DNA of 64,000 nucleotides from Artocarpus heterophyllus (taxonomy: Eukaryota; Streptophyta; Magnoliopsida; Rosales; Moraceae): NCBI GenBank assembly GCA_025403435.1, contig CM046348.1, positions 28,600,148-28,664,147 on the forward strand, in the 5' to 3' direction. This document shows, one piece after another, positions 45,155 through 57,053 of this stretch (the first letter of the stretch is position 1; every line of letters starts with the position of its first letter). A model generated the notes under the pieces. The model had not been told where the DNA came from. It was given only the letters and a program-made list of their open reading frames with translations, and searched no databases. A program made the translations under genes and the position numbers.

Positions 45155-45433
45155 GTCGTCGCAAATGTTTTTAGTGACAAAAATATAGTGGTGCATACAA
45201 AGCCCACATTTGTGACATTATGTTGTCGCAACTGTGTAAATATTTGCGACGACAAAAGCCGTCGCAAAAAATATCGTCACTAATAGCCCCGATTATTGTA
45301 GTGATGTGCGATTTTTCCCCAAAGACATTTCATATTGAATACCTCTCCAAATTCAATATAGAAAGGCCAATTTACATAGAGTTGTTTTACTATGCACTAA
45401 TCGTATGCTAGTTGCTTTATTGTAAAAACAAAT

Positions 45434-45580
45434 AGGGTGTTGGTATAGTGGTGGGAACCATTGATTAGAACTGCTTTACACTGTAGTAATTTTTTCCTTT
45501 TTACTGTAGCATGTGAGAACTTTACACTCTTCATAACTGAGATAGTGGTTAAAACCACACCTTGCCAAACAACATAAAAA
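45434..45580. mobile_element. Small MITE with GTGTTTGGTAT-like ends
   Basis: The left end GGTGTTGGTATAGTGG and the right end CCACACCTTGCCAAACAACA form an imperfect inverted repeat. The interior (TTTACTGTAGCATGTGAGAACTTTACACT) matches the element at 53430-53585. No target duplication could be fixed. Confidence 0.5.
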
Positions 45581-46699
45581 CAAAACAAAACAAAAAAACA
45601 ACAAAAAAACAAAAACAAAATAACCCGTTCTCATAAATTAACTGATTTATATATAATTCAGATGTTATTGAAAGTGTTCATGATGAGCTAGTTAAAGTTG
45701 CAGCAGTAGTGCATAGAAAAAGCTGATAATATTGATAACAATATAACAGAGGATGTGCGGTCACGCTCTACCATGCAATTCATAAGGAATTAATTACACA
45801 AAAAAAGTTATAGCATATACTAATTATAATTTCTTACAGATTATTCCCAAATGACAAACACTTCGTACGTAGGCTCCTAAGAAACCTTCATAACACAAGA
45901 GATCATATATATAATGTCAATCAACTTCTTCCTTGATGGTAATAAGGAACCCCATGATTAGGAAAAAAAAAAAAAAAAAAAAAAAAAGAAAAAAAAAGAA
46001 CCCCACAATATTCAAAATATTGATACCGAAAACTTCAAGATAGTTGACCATGTATAAAACAACTTTCCTTCTCATGACTGCTTTTATTCCCCAGACGACC
46101 CCCTGGCCCTGCAACGGAGAAAGAAATACTTATTACCAGTTAAAACTGAAAAACTCAAAAGGCCTTTAGATCACTGGTTTGAATTGTTAGTTTAAATTAA
46201 AAACAGTATAGCAATTCAAATCGTCTAAGAGAAAAAATTGTAGCAAAATCAGTTCAAATGAAAAATTTTCAGTTGGAACTAATAGCCAAACATCATATTA
46301 ATAACTATTTAGTCAACCTTCCCGCTCATTGGCATTTTGATTAGTTACATGTAGCATATATACTAAAGTATATTAATTTACAGTTCTCTCTTGCTAGTTA
46401 TCCCTCTTCGTTAAAAAAAAGAAGTTTATCCGATTGCTGTATACGTCCTCTTAGTCTATGATAGATCATAGAAACAAATAGATCTATAAGTAGTTACTTA
46501 AATTTGGACTAGTGCTTATCCGTTGTGAATAATTAGGCATATATATGCAATGCAAAAGAAATGAAAATAAATATAAGACATGTACTCTACGCAATTAGTT
46601 TTGGACACCATCTAAAAACCAATAAGATTTCATTCACTTTATTTGACGGAGTTCTAACCAACTAAAATAATCATCAATTGAAAACTGATGGATTAATGG

Positions 46700-46740
<41 letters not shown>
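46700..46740. repeat. Compound (TA)n-(GA)n microsatellite
   Basis: About eight TA units are followed by about twelve GA units. Confidence 0.95.
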
Positions 46741-47814
46741 ACAAGACGACATATATACAACGAATCAGGATATTTCATATGAGAAAATAATGACATATGT
46801 AAAGAAAGTAATAAATTAAATCCGAGTAAATTCCCATTTGTATTAAGCAAGAAGATGTCTTTCAAACAAAAGAGAAGAAACCAAGATTGTTTATAACATC
46901 TAGAAGTAAGAAGACATGCAGAGGCAAAAATCACTATAACTTTTCGTCTTACTATTATTGCCATGCATCTTGAACGTTTAGTGAGTTTCATAAACTTTTC
47001 CGACTTGAAACTATTGCCGCTTAGCATTTTCGAGATTTGTTACAACTGAGATATATATGATATAGTCACCTTGTCTATGCCAATGATTGTCAAACAAATC
47101 TCAACACAACATATATGGTGAATAAGTGTATGTGTTTGGTTCATAGAATTGAACAAAATGTTTTGGTTCAAATGCAGAGTGAAAATGTTGTAGAAAAAAG
47201 ATTTAAATTCTGCTTCAAACTCATAAACCAAATACATTTTTAATCACAAAATAAATTTTCAAATACATCTTATGTTGAAGTGAAGCTGTATACATCATTA
47301 ATTTCGACCAGCTTTTTTAAATACCAGTTGTCTCTGCTTTCCATATATATATATATATAAAATAGAATTTGTGTACATCACCAAAAATTTTGCTAATTGA
47401 GATATGAAAATGTGATAATATAAGATGAAAGTATTGTGAGAGTCTTGTAACTAATAGATGAGATTGCTCCAAATCATGCATAGCATGTATTTTTGTTACT
47501 AGTAACTATATTATCTGTATATGCCATAATCATTTCAATTTTTCCAAGGGATCTAATTGAAATATGATCACAGGTTAGCTAACTAAATCATGTTAGCATA
47601 ACATTAAAGACGCCAATATTATAATGTGAAAAATACAAAAGATAGTTCTGAAATTTACCATGTAAGAGCATTACTAAACTATAGAAATGGGTTTAACAAA
47701 TAAACGTGGATAGCACAGTAACACAAAGAGTACCGCTAACTAGCTTGTTAATCACTGAGACGTACGTGAAGACAGAAGCACAAATATCAATGGCTTTGAT
47801 ATTCTGAACAAAAG

Positions 47815-47885
47815 TTTAATTGGTTCCATATAAATTTAAAAACCCAATTAAAAAACCAATTGGTTCCACATAAATTTAAAAGACC
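47815..47885. repeat. Tandem duplication of an AATTGGTTCCATATAAATTT unit
   Basis: AATTGGTTCCATATAAATTT and AATTGGTTCCACATAAATTT are about 43 bases apart, each followed by AAAA-ACCAAT-like sequence: two copies. Confidence 0.75.
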
Positions 47886-48088
47886 AATAAAAAAATAAAG
47901 CAATATTGTGATCGTGAAAGAACAACTTAAATGTCCCACAAAATCTTTTGTAGCACTACATGCAAATATATACAAATAAGAAACAAGAAACGGTAACGCA
48001 AGTTCTAAACTGCCCTTGCCTATAAATCATTATATCTTATCCAATAGAGAAAAGCTATGATCAGTACGATTGAGTAATGTAGCTAAAT

Positions 48089-48175
48089 GGGACCTTCAAT
48101 TTAAGGCAAATAAATTAAAATAATATTTGGGACCTTCATTTTTAAGGCAAAGAATTTAAAATAACATTTTGTATT
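48089..48175. repeat. Tandem duplication of a GGGACCTTCA unit (about 41 bp)
   Basis: GGGACCTTCAATTTAAGGCA and GGGACCTTCATTTTTAAGGC stand side by side and each continues AAATTAAAATAA-like. Confidence 0.8.
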
Positions 48176-49365
48176 GCGTTTCCTATGTGGGAGAGATTCC
48201 GAATGTTGGCTTTCAATTCATTAAAAAAAAAAAAAATTACAATTACTAAGGAAAGCACACAAAAGATGAGCATAAACAAGGATTAAAATATTAATTAAGG
48301 AGACCTGTGGGAAACCTTAAGGCTTAATTAATCATTTATCTCAATGATTTGGCCGTTTGATTAATTTATCCTAACAGATCAGAAAGTGTCGAAAGTCTAA
48401 CATGACCTTCATGGGGCAGAAAATCTCCAGAATCTTTGACAGAGACGAATTAGGGAGAAAAGTTAAACACTGTAATAACGAACTTTAAATCAGTGATCAA
48501 CCAAGATCACGGTGTTTTAACATTTTGTGTATGTGATTTGCCCAGTGAAATAGTGTGCATTTGTGCATCCATATAAATATATATATAAATATGTACCTGC
48601 GTGAGAGTGTGTGTGGTGGGAGAGAGAGAAAGAGAGAGAGCTTAGAGAGAAAGTACTCACTAATTATCTTTCAGATGTGTAAATTATGAAACTAGTTTAT
48701 TGAGTGTTTCCAAGAACAAGAATTTTAGACTCACAATATATGAACTCATGAGTTAAAATAATTAATCCAAAACGTGTATATATGCGTGCGTGTGTGTATT
48801 TGGTGCTAATTTGGATGAAGAACTAATTTCAGAAGAAGTTCAATCTGTATCTAAGACTGAGATTTGCCAATTAGGGTTCTCTTATATCGTGGAGTTAATA
48901 ATAATATTAATGTAATTATTTAGTTTAGCATGAAAGGAAGAGACAAAATCCACATCGGGATTTGTTTTTCTTTTTTTTTAGTTTTCTCAGGGTCACTAAT
49001 GTCAATTAAACTTATAATCCAAGTATAATATATAATAACTGATATATAGTTCAATTAATAAGCAAAAAATCACTTCGCCCTCCCCATTTCGTGCTTCTAA
49101 TTCTTATATTAAATCTTCATGTTTTAAGCTCAAATTGATGCCTGTAATACACATCAAAGTGACCACATAGACAGATTAGTTCATCACCAAAATGACCACG
49201 GAACATTAATCAGATTGTGTAGCGTATATTTTTTAATAGATATACACATAATTTCAAAGGAAAACTAATTAAAACGATAATATATATGTGATAATGCAAG
49301 TAGTAATAATTAAATTACCATTTTGAAAAGGAGAGAAATAACAATGATCAAGAGTGGCAGTAGCA

Positions 49366-49887
49366 CTAAAACTGCATTCCGGAACTGGATTCCTCATGAT
49401 CATCCCCTTTGGTGATCTGATCCGGCTTCTTCTTCTTCTTTTTGTAAGGAATTCCTCTAGCCTTAGCTTGACACTCCCTTACCTCCCTCAGGTAAACCCT
49501 GATTGCACCACTTGCAAAAGGGTTTGTCTCAGGAAACCCTCCATTCTCCTCATAGGCGGCCCTCAGGCGGCCGATGAGCGCGTCGAGGCTCCCCCACGCC
49601 TGCCTCAGCGGGCACGTGCAAGGCGCTGGGGGCTCGGGCTGCCCGTAGAACATGCACCCTTGGATGTGAACTTTGGTCTTCCCAAACTGGTCTAGGTACC
49701 GGAGGAAGTCCATCACATGGTTGCAGTTGCACTGCGAGAGCGGGACCGGAGGCCTCTGGTTCTTCAGGTACTGCCCGAAGGTGTTCCAGTCCCGCCTCTT
49801 CTGCGACTCGTAGCGGCTAGGGGTTGCCGCCGCCGGTTGATCGCTTCCCGATCCTTCCGCGAAACCCTTCCCTCTATCAGCGGACAT
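49366..49887 (-). CDS. ALOG-domain protein, LIGHT-SENSITIVE HYPOCOTYLS (LSH) family, LSH10-like
   Basis: This intact single-exon gene encodes 173 residues. ALOG proteins are plant nuclear regulators of organ boundaries, meristem and light-dependent growth. The DNA-binding ALOG (DUF640) domain spans about residues 24-148: it opens [19 protein letters not shown], includes [16 protein letters not shown], and ends [15 protein letters not shown]. The zinc-ribbon insert supplies His74, Cys78, Cys90 and Cys92 (VHIQGC, then PCTC). A lysine run at 149-154 right after the domain is the usual nuclear signal. The N-terminal 23 residues are Gly/Ser-rich and the tail is acidic and Ser-rich. The start ATG (49885-49887) gives the N-terminus typical of the family and the length is normal; the stop is TAG at 49366-49368. 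Base composition is far richer in GC than its surroundings. The family is certain; the LSH10-like subgroup is my impression of the N-terminus. Confidence 0.97.
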   Translation of the reverse strand: MSADRGKGFAEGSGSDQPAAATPSRYESQKRRDWNTFGQYLKNQRPPVPLSQCNCNHVMDFLRYLDQFGKTKVHIQGCMFYGQPEPPAPCTCPLRQAWGSLDALIGRLRAAYEENGGFPETNPFASGAIRVYLREVRECQAKARGIPYKKKKKKPDQITKGDDHEESSSGMQF

Positions 49888-50230
49888 TGCAGCATCAATG
49901 GACTTTTTTTTTAATTATTCTGATTTGGTGATTAATAGAGAAAGGGAAAAGAAAAAAAAAATGGAGAGAGCAGCTAAAGAGGTGAAAGGAATAGGGAAGA
50001 TGGAGATCACATCATTCGCCTAATGAGTTGACATGGAATGGGGCCAATATGAATTTGCCTTTCTATGCGTCTGTTCATCTTTTTCTTCATTATCGCTCTT
50101 TCGTTTTTATTCTCCCCCTTTTTGAATAGTGTCTTTGGATTAACTATACGTTTCCCCCCATAAGCATACAATAATTGTATGTTGTTTGTCAACATAATTA
50201 ACCCACACATATATATTATATATAATTGCC
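49888..50230 (-). promoter_or_regulatory. Likely 5' leader and core promoter of the LSH gene
   Basis: Reading upstream, the first 130 bases are pyrimidine-rich on the coding strand (CT runs at 49940-50010), as in many plant leaders. A TATATATAAT-rich stretch lies at 50208-50226 and CCAAT-like sequence near 50043-50048. No transcription start can be fixed from sequence alone. Confidence 0.35.
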
Positions 50231-52408
50231 TAGCTTATTCAACTAAGCAAGCCTAATTACGGCAAATTTTTCCTATATCTGATGACAATGAGAGTCTTTC
50301 ACCATTGACTAGTTGAATTGGAAAGTTATCACTTTGTGAAGGGTTATATGCACTAATAATTACAATTTATGATTTTCTTCTTTAAAAATTAAAATTATAA
50401 TTACTATATTAAGAATGAAGAATCATTTAAAACATATATTTTAAGTTTAAGAACACGCTTTATAACTAGTATATTAAAACTAATGTTTAAAATACCCCTA
50501 AAAATAAGCTATCACTTGATCCTTCTAGCAACTAAAGAAAGCCAAAGGAATTGAGACTTAATAGACGATACTTGTCTCCGTACTCTTTCTTTTCTTGGTA
50601 AATAATGAATATTCTGACCTCTTTTAGTATTTTTGGTTGTTAGGATGCAAAATGGGCGCTTGACTCACCGGAGAACTCCTTTCAATGTCTAACGTACTGT
50701 TTATATTTGACTTGCTACTTATTTCTAGTGTCGAAAAAAAAAATCTAGTGTGGAAGGGTACTCATGTCATTAACAAGAAGATCTCTTAACAAGATTTGAT
50801 GCTGGCTTGATATTTTGGCTGTCTTTTTAAAAGACATCCGGAATATCCAAACCCTAGAATGCAATGGTGACCACATTAAGTAGTCTGTCCTAGAATATAT
50901 AAGCATTCTTGTGAAATATAGTAAATTAAAGCAGGGATCAGTGCATGAGTATATAGAGTATTGCTATAACACTATGCACACAAATATATAAGCACAAATT
51001 GCATTTAATATTATGTGACAATTTCGCATATATATATATATCAAGGAAACGTTAATTTAGGAAATGAATATGAAACAATTTGAATGGGTATATTTTACTG
51101 AAAACAAACGCATGTGCAGTTTGGTTCGCCAGTCGGAACCAATTTTTTACAGTTTGAGTCAATGTTTATTTGAATTGGCATTTGGGAATCAAAAAATGAG
51201 TTCCGTTAAGTTTGTAAAAATGGACTCAATTCAAACTCATATGCTTTTTGCCCTTTTTTCTCCCCTCTCTTACATGTTCATGAAAATTTAAGTTAAAAAA
51301 GGTTATTTTTTCGTTTCAATTCTGATTAAGGCGTTTTTTTTTCCTTATGCTTTTAAAACAAAAAAAAAAAGGAACGAACACTCATCTACGTCACTCATGA
51401 AAATTTATCATATTCGTTTAGATCTTTTTTTTTTTTTATGATTTGTTAAAAAGCCTAATGGTTTTCAAATCATGAGTGTTCTTAACATTTATCTAAACGG
51501 CATTACGGACTTTATCCCTTGCCCAGATTGACTAGTTATCTGCATATCCAAACACCATCTTATGTTCAGATTTTTCAGTCCAAACCAACTTTGTTCAAAT
51601 CAATAGATTATAGGTCATGTTGGGCATGCATAAAGATGATCATATAGTTGGCACTATATGACCTGGTGTGGTTGGTTTTGTCAACAATATTATTACAGTT
51701 AAATTCTTACTTGCCATAATTTGATGGGGGAGGGAACCTCAAGTACACGTCAATTTGATAGAGATGACAACCGACCAATTCAGAGGGTCCCACGCAGAAA
51801 GATACCTCAGGCCAAATTCCATTGATATCCTAAATATATATCACAGGCGTCATCGAGTATACAATGGATGCATATTGCATTTGCACAGTCAATTTGTACG
51901 GTCACTTAGACATTTCATTTTTAGAAAAATTACATTTTTTCCCTACATATTTAGCCAAAGAAAGAGAAAAGGGAGAAAAGAAAAGGGTAAGGGCAAAAGT
52001 CAATTATAAGCAATGACCGAATAACAGAATTTGGTAGCTAATAGAAATGCATATCATTTCAACTATATCCCCAAGATTGAAGTTAGCAGATATATTATAT
52101 CACTTTGGAGAAAGCACAAGTATACATGGTGTGAAACCCCTTCTTCGCCCTAAAAGTGGCTGAAAATAGGGGCTAGCTAGATGGGTTCACTCCAGTTCAT
52201 CATTTAGAAAAGCAACTTTTTTGGCATACTAAGTTGAATATTCATTTTTATGCATCTTACCATAAATATAGAATAATTGGTTTTAATTTCAACTAGAGAA
52301 TTCAGGGCAATGTATTGATTTTTCAATAGAAATAACAAGAACAACTCAGAAAAGGACTTTGACGCTTAAAGGCATGATAATAAATTACTAACCAACAAAA
52401 GAACCAAA
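50231..52408. other. Intergenic region upstream of the LSH gene
   Basis: AT-rich with T and A homopolymers (51335-51371, 51425-51440) and no recognised gene or transposon end. It may hold distant regulatory sites of the LSH gene, but I cannot point to any. Confidence 0.4.
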
Positions 52409-52937
52409 CACAAAAACTTTAACATGAACCGGAGGTTTTAGCGACGACAAAATTAAGAGACATACAGTGACTATATTGTCGTCGCCATATAAGCAACTGA
52501 CTAGGGAAACAAAATTTGCTAATTGATGATCGCAGAAACTTATTAACGATGACATATTTTGTCAATGTAGATGCAACAATATTTGGTAACGACATTAGTT
52601 GTCACTATAAAACTAAAATAATTTTGCGCCTTCATATCTGTAAGTACTTTCGATTTTACAATCAAAAGATGACAATTGTAATTGTCATTGCTAAGGAATT
52701 GGCTGATATATTTAACGACGACTGTCATCGTTTCAAAAAAGCTAAAAAATTCACACTGCGATAATTTTTGCTTTTATATTCGTTGGAAAAATTAAAATCT
52801 AGTGTCATTGTTAAGTTTGCCTTTATAATATAATACAGTCGAGCTTTTCTTCTGGCTCTTCCTTATTTTTTTTTTCCTTCCTCAGCCCTCACCCTTCTTG
52901 CTACTCTGACTTCTGCCATTCAATCTCTAGCTATCAA

Positions 52938-53220
52938 CATCATCGTCGTGAGTGTTTCTTCGTCCTCTTTTCTTCTTTTTTTGATATTTTTTATTTTTTG
53001 GATATTTGTTTTTGTATTAGGTATTACCTTTTTTGAGTTTTTTGTTTGTAGGGTTTTTTCTCCTCGACCTCTGGCCATCCAAGTCGTCGTCGTCGTGAGT
53101 GCTTCTTTCTCTCTTTCTCTTTATTTTCTATTTTAATTTGTTTAGATTTTTTTCTAGTGGGTATTAAGTTATTTTTTAAGGTTTTTGTTTGTGTAATCTT
53201 TTTATAGTTTATTGTTGTTA
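52938..53220 (+). repeat. Duplicated exon-intron-like module inside CACTA-3
   Basis: CATCGTCGTGAGTG at 52941 and GTCGTCGTGAGTG at 53088 are 147 bases apart, each followed by a T-rich stretch that ends TTTGTAG or TTATAG. GTGAGT looks like a 5' splice site and the T-rich stretch with AG like a plant intron. The following segment is GC-richer (53230-53275). Confidence 0.4.
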
Positions 53221-53429
53221 TAGTCCATTGGAATCACCAGCGCCGTTCGCTGCCAATCGCCGGTTGCAGAGGTTGGTATTATCTGTAGAATATGGTAAAG
53301 TTGCCTTGTTTTTTGATTTTCGAATTCATTTTCAATGACAATATATAAAACTCCAAGACAGCCGTAGAAAACTTTCAGCCACAACCTTTTAACGACAACA
53401 TTTAAAAATGACTTTTTAAAAAAGTGTTT

Positions 53430-53585
53430 GGTATAGTAGTAAAAATTATTGGTTAAAATTATTTTTATTGTAACATGTGAGAGCTTTATATTGTTGTAAC
53501 TTTTTTATTATAATATATAAAAATTTTATACTGTATATAATTAAATTAGTGGTGTAAAATACTCCAAACCAAACATTATGTAAGT
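53430..53585. mobile_element. MITE nested in CACTA-3
   Basis: The ends GTGTTTGGTATAGTAG and ACTCCAAACCAAACAT are an inverted repeat and the interior (TTGTAACATGTGAGAGCTTTATA) matches the element at 45434-45580. Confidence 0.5.
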
Positions 53586-53632
53586 ATTAGCGACAGCTTT
53601 TGTTATCGTTTAAAACATATTTTCTTGTAGTG

Positions 53633-55194
53633 GCTTGAAATAAAATGAGCAAGGAAGCAAAAGAGAATTTATTTAACTATCATGTTTTTTTTTACGCCTT
53701 AATAATATTATAGCTACATATGACGTGATATTATTTGGTGTCGTTAAAAAATATAAGAATAAGGGCACATGTAAACCAAATCTGATAAAAGTAGTCACTT
53801 TAATATTTACCCAAAGAAAAAAAAAAAATGGAAAACCACTCATTTTAGTGAAAGCTTCTCTATATAATTTTCTGAACGTATTATCTGGCTCAAATTTAGG
53901 TCACTAGATGACGAAAAGAAGCAATGTTACTCATCGGGGACAAAAGTCAACGAAAAACTGAAAAAAGTGAATAAACTCGTTTCATCATTAATATTCATAG
54001 ATTGACTGTGCAGAACACACTGAGGCGGATTACCCAAAGAAATCCTTGGGAACAATGAAAATATATATTTACATATTTATTAGCCTTGTTATAAATTATT
54101 TAAAAAAACAGTTTTAACAATATAAACCCTCACATAATATAATAAAAAAATATAATATAAAATTTTTATATATTATATCTATTAAATTAAAATAATTGGT
54201 TTCAACTATTTTTTTACACAGCTTAAAAAGTTAAATCTTCTTTAACAATAGTATCTTACCAAAAAACTGATGTCATGGATTATTTTTTAGAATTTTTGAA
54301 ATGATGTCATGGCTTTTTTGTTAAGACGATTAACGTCATAGTTCATACCTTTTTATTTTTGCCAACTGGCGACCGTAATGAAAAAGAAAATTTTGACTTA
54401 ACAAAACTTTTCTAAAACAAATGAAAACAATCTTGATCAAACTGCAAAAAATATGATAATAATAATAATAAAGAAATATGAGAAAAGATGAGAACATAAA
54501 TAATTCACAAATGAAAAAAATATCAATGAGCTTCATATAAATATAAATTACAACGGAAAAATCAAGTAAGCTAATCAATACTATTATATCTCCTAAAATC
54601 AAGAGATTTTGCTAAATTGAAAATAATTACAACTAAATAAAATCTATTTCAAATGATTGATCGTGTAAAAAAAAAAAAACCTTTTTTAATATGCCCCCTT
54701 CAATCTCAGAGCGTAGTGAGAGAAACTAGTGTGAGTGTTGGTAGCAAAGTGAGCCCCTGGTGGGAAGGTGGGCTGTGGAGGGGACGAGTGGCATTTGGAA
54801 GTTGGTTTCAAGGAGACAAAGTCGAATATATTTTCAGCCATGATACATATACATATATAAATATAAATATAAATGCTTCCACCTAGAAAAACTACTTAAA
54901 TGGTAAAGATAAATTATTTCCGTTTAAAAGTACAAAATTTTCTCAAAAATCAAGTGCCCAACTTTTATATTTTATGGATTGCGGAATATTTCTTTAGACT
55001 ATATATTACTATATCATTATACCTTGTCGCATAAAATCCCAATGCGCATAATTTCAAGGTGTCGGAATAAACTTTTTCACAACAAATTAGGACACATAAT
55101 TGATAAAATGAAAAAAATCTTTATTTATCAACAAATGTATAAAACATATAAGATTAATTTCATTTTTGTCCATAAAGAATAAAAAATATCTCAT
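53633..55194. other. Intergenic, nothing recognised
   Basis: AT-rich DNA. 54680-54840 is somewhat richer in GC, but the ORF there has no known features. Confidence 0.35.
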
Positions 55195-55500
55195 TTTAGC
55201 CCTTAAACTTTCAATTGATGCATGACTAATGATTCTCGAGGTTTACAATATTATAACAAAAATGTTAAAAGCCTGACGAATTTCATCACGTGAGGCACAT
55301 ATGATTCATTAATTAGGGATAATCTAGCAGAATTATTTTTGAGTAGTTTGATTTAGGCGATTGTTTAAGCAAGATCATGTGCGTCTCACTTGATAAAATC
55401 TGTCAATTTATAATGTTCCTATTGTAGAAGTACCAATAGCATAATATTTGAAAAGCTCAGGATCATTAGTGTGTCAATTAAAAGCTTAACATTCAAAGTG
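55195..55500. mobile_element. Fold-back MITE
   Basis: 55199-55312 (TTTAGCCCTTAAACTTTCAATTG onward) pairs with the reverse complement of 55372-55495 (ending TCAATTAAAAGCTTAA). The arms share AATTGA, CTAATGAT, AATATTAT, TCACGTGAG versus TCAAGTGAG. A spacer of about 60 bases separates them. Family and target duplication are unclear. Confidence 0.55.
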
Positions 55501-55984
55501 AAATTAACCCAAATATATAACATGTATTTCTGATGCGAAACAAGTTATAAAATATTAGGATTTTAAATTTTATAATGGTTTATGAAGATTTATTTTATCT
55601 TTGATATTTAATTTTTAAGATTAGATTTACGTTTATCTCTTAAAATTATTTAGATTATTTAAATTATTTTGCTAAGTTATCTTATTAGTTTTAGATTTCT
55701 TTATTAGCAGTTGCAATTCTCATTCATAGTCAATTGATGAATGAATATTGATTATCGGTTTCTTTCCTCTTGAGTTCTAGTTGCCACCCTTGAATTTTGA
55801 TCTGTTTCGATCTTTTATGATTCTATTTCTCTCTTTACTTCTATTCATGTCTTTAAGTTCTTTTTATTCTAAATTCTGTCTCGGTCTTGCATCAATTTTG
55901 CTTAATAGAATCTATCCTAAACCATTTTTCACTTGCCATAAGCTATTAGATATAACAAGCAACAAATTTTCAGGCCCTCTATAT

Positions 55985-56228
55985 GACCCTCCTATTTTAT
56001 GGTTACCAAAATCTCTATAGAAAGATCGACAATATTGTCCTCTAACTCAATCTTGCACAAAATCACATCTCCTCTTTGGAGAAAAAATCCCTAATTATGT
56101 GATATGTTCACTCAATATATTTATTTCTTTTGCAACATCTTAGTTCCTTAGAGTTTGCCACAACCACACTATAGTCCCAATAAATCGTCATAGGTTTATC
56201 TACTATGAATGATCTTGAGGTCCATAAG
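55985..56228 (-). pseudogene. copia-C RNase H, C-terminal piece
   Basis: The minus strand reads KPMTIYWDYSVVVANSKELR, then RGDVILCKIELEDN, matching the final RNase H segment and tail of copia Pol. Phase is broken by several stops. The hAT element at 56229-57053 separates it from the rest of RNase H. Confidence 0.75.
56221..56228. repeat. Target-site duplication TCCATAAG, left of hAT-1
   Basis: Eight bases repeated at 57054-57061, as expected for hAT transposition. The flanks join into continuous copia RNase H sequence. Confidence 0.93.
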
Positions 56229-57053
56229 TATGAATGGCATTCTTACTCACAGGTATAGGTACCTGTAGGTACCTACCCCTAATAGGACAGGTATGAGGAT
56301 ACTATATGGTGTGGGGACAGGTATAGGTTTTAACCCCCAAGTACGGGGTGGGGTAGGGATGGGGGAAGCTCCCTGCCCCCACCTCCGACCCGATTTTATG
56401 TTCCTTATTTTTCATACATATATATATGTATTTTGTGTGTATATTTTTATATATTTATTTATGTATATTTAGATATATGTGTGTGTGTGTATGTAAAGGA
56501 CAGGAACATATTAAATTATTATAACAAAAAAATGAAATAATTTTAAAAAGGACAAGAATGAGATAAATGTAGTATTTACTTATGCTTATTTTTTTAGTTT
56601 TGAATAAATTTAATTAAAATATTAAATCTCTTGTTATTCATTGTCACATGATATAAGCTTTGTCAATTATGATGTTTAAGAATGATCAAATAATAGATTT
56701 GCTATGAAGCTACGAAGAGCATAAGCAAGGAAAAAGAATAATGTTTTGGTTTATTTTATAAATTTAGTTTTCAAATTTATAGAGTTTGGATTTTATTTAA
56801 AATTTATTTTATAAGACATAAATGATTATGTTGCTAAATTTTATAATTTACTTAATGGAATTTGATTCAAGTTTGATAATGTTGTAACAATTTTAAAACT
56901 CTAAATAAGTAAATGGGTAGAGTATGGAGATAGCTCCCCGATAGGGATTCCCCGACTCCACCATGCATTAAATTAGGTAGGTATGAGAGACAAAAGAGTA
57001 GTAGGACATGGGGGTTGGGGAAGCATACCTGCCCCGCCCCATTGCCATCCCTA
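56229..57053. mobile_element. hAT-1, non-autonomous hAT element (825 bp)
   Basis: The right end, reversed, reads TAGGGATGGCAATGGGGCGG, a common plant hAT terminus. The left end TATGAATGGCATTCTTACTC then CAGGTAT is a decayed version. GC-rich sub-terminal blocks (56330-56395 and 57005-57045) flank an AT-rich centre. An exact 8-bp duplication TCCATAAG lies on both sides. No transposase is encoded. Confidence 0.88.

Larger units (their letters stand above)
30358..45303. mobile_element. CACTA-2 transposon, containing gypsy-C (about 4.1 kb without it)
   Basis: The left end reads CACTACAACAAACAGGG and the right end, reversed, CACTACAATAATCGGGG. Both ends are followed by many sub-terminal units of the form TTTGCGACGACA or TTGCGATGACA (30379-30700, 33860-34340, 45155-45295). 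gypsy-C lies in the right sub-terminal zone with a GATAT duplication. The flanking triplets are ACT on the left and ATG on the right, so a 3-bp target duplication is not preserved. The interior has one decayed coding region on the minus strand (30955-31990). Confidence 0.78.
45581..49365. other. Intergenic region downstream of the LSH gene
   Basis: No gene is recognised. It holds homopolymer A runs (45961-45998, 48219-48237), a TA/GA microsatellite (46700-46740), two short duplications (47815-47885, 48089-48175) and a GA-rich run near 48618-48652. Compared with the rest of the window it is poor in recognisable transposons. Confidence 0.45.
52409..53632. mobile_element. CACTA-3, short non-autonomous CACTA element
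   Basis: The right end TTTTCTTGTAGTG at 53632 is the reverse complement of CACTACAAGAAAA. Sub-terminal units GACGACAA and CGTCGTTAA-like words recur at both ends (52440-52720, 53390-53610). The left terminus is degenerate; CACAAAAACTTTAAC near 52409 is my best guess. The interior holds two exon-like modules (see 52938-53220) and no transposase. Confidence 0.55.

Noticed and set aside
30355..45306. A 3-bp target duplication for CACTA-2
   Set aside because: The flanking triplets are ACT and ATG, so no duplication can be claimed.
46674..47027. Minus-strand ORF of 117 codons
   Set aside because: It ends in the TA/GA microsatellite and shows no domain. Codon use is like intergenic DNA.
49354..49914. 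Plus-strand ORFs of 113 and 65 codons and a second minus-strand ORF over the LSH gene
   Set aside because: They are shadows of the GC-rich LSH coding sequence in other frames.
57000..57053. GC-rich block at the right end of hAT-1 as a CpG island or promoter
   Set aside because: It is the sub-terminal part of the hAT element and is mirrored at the other end.
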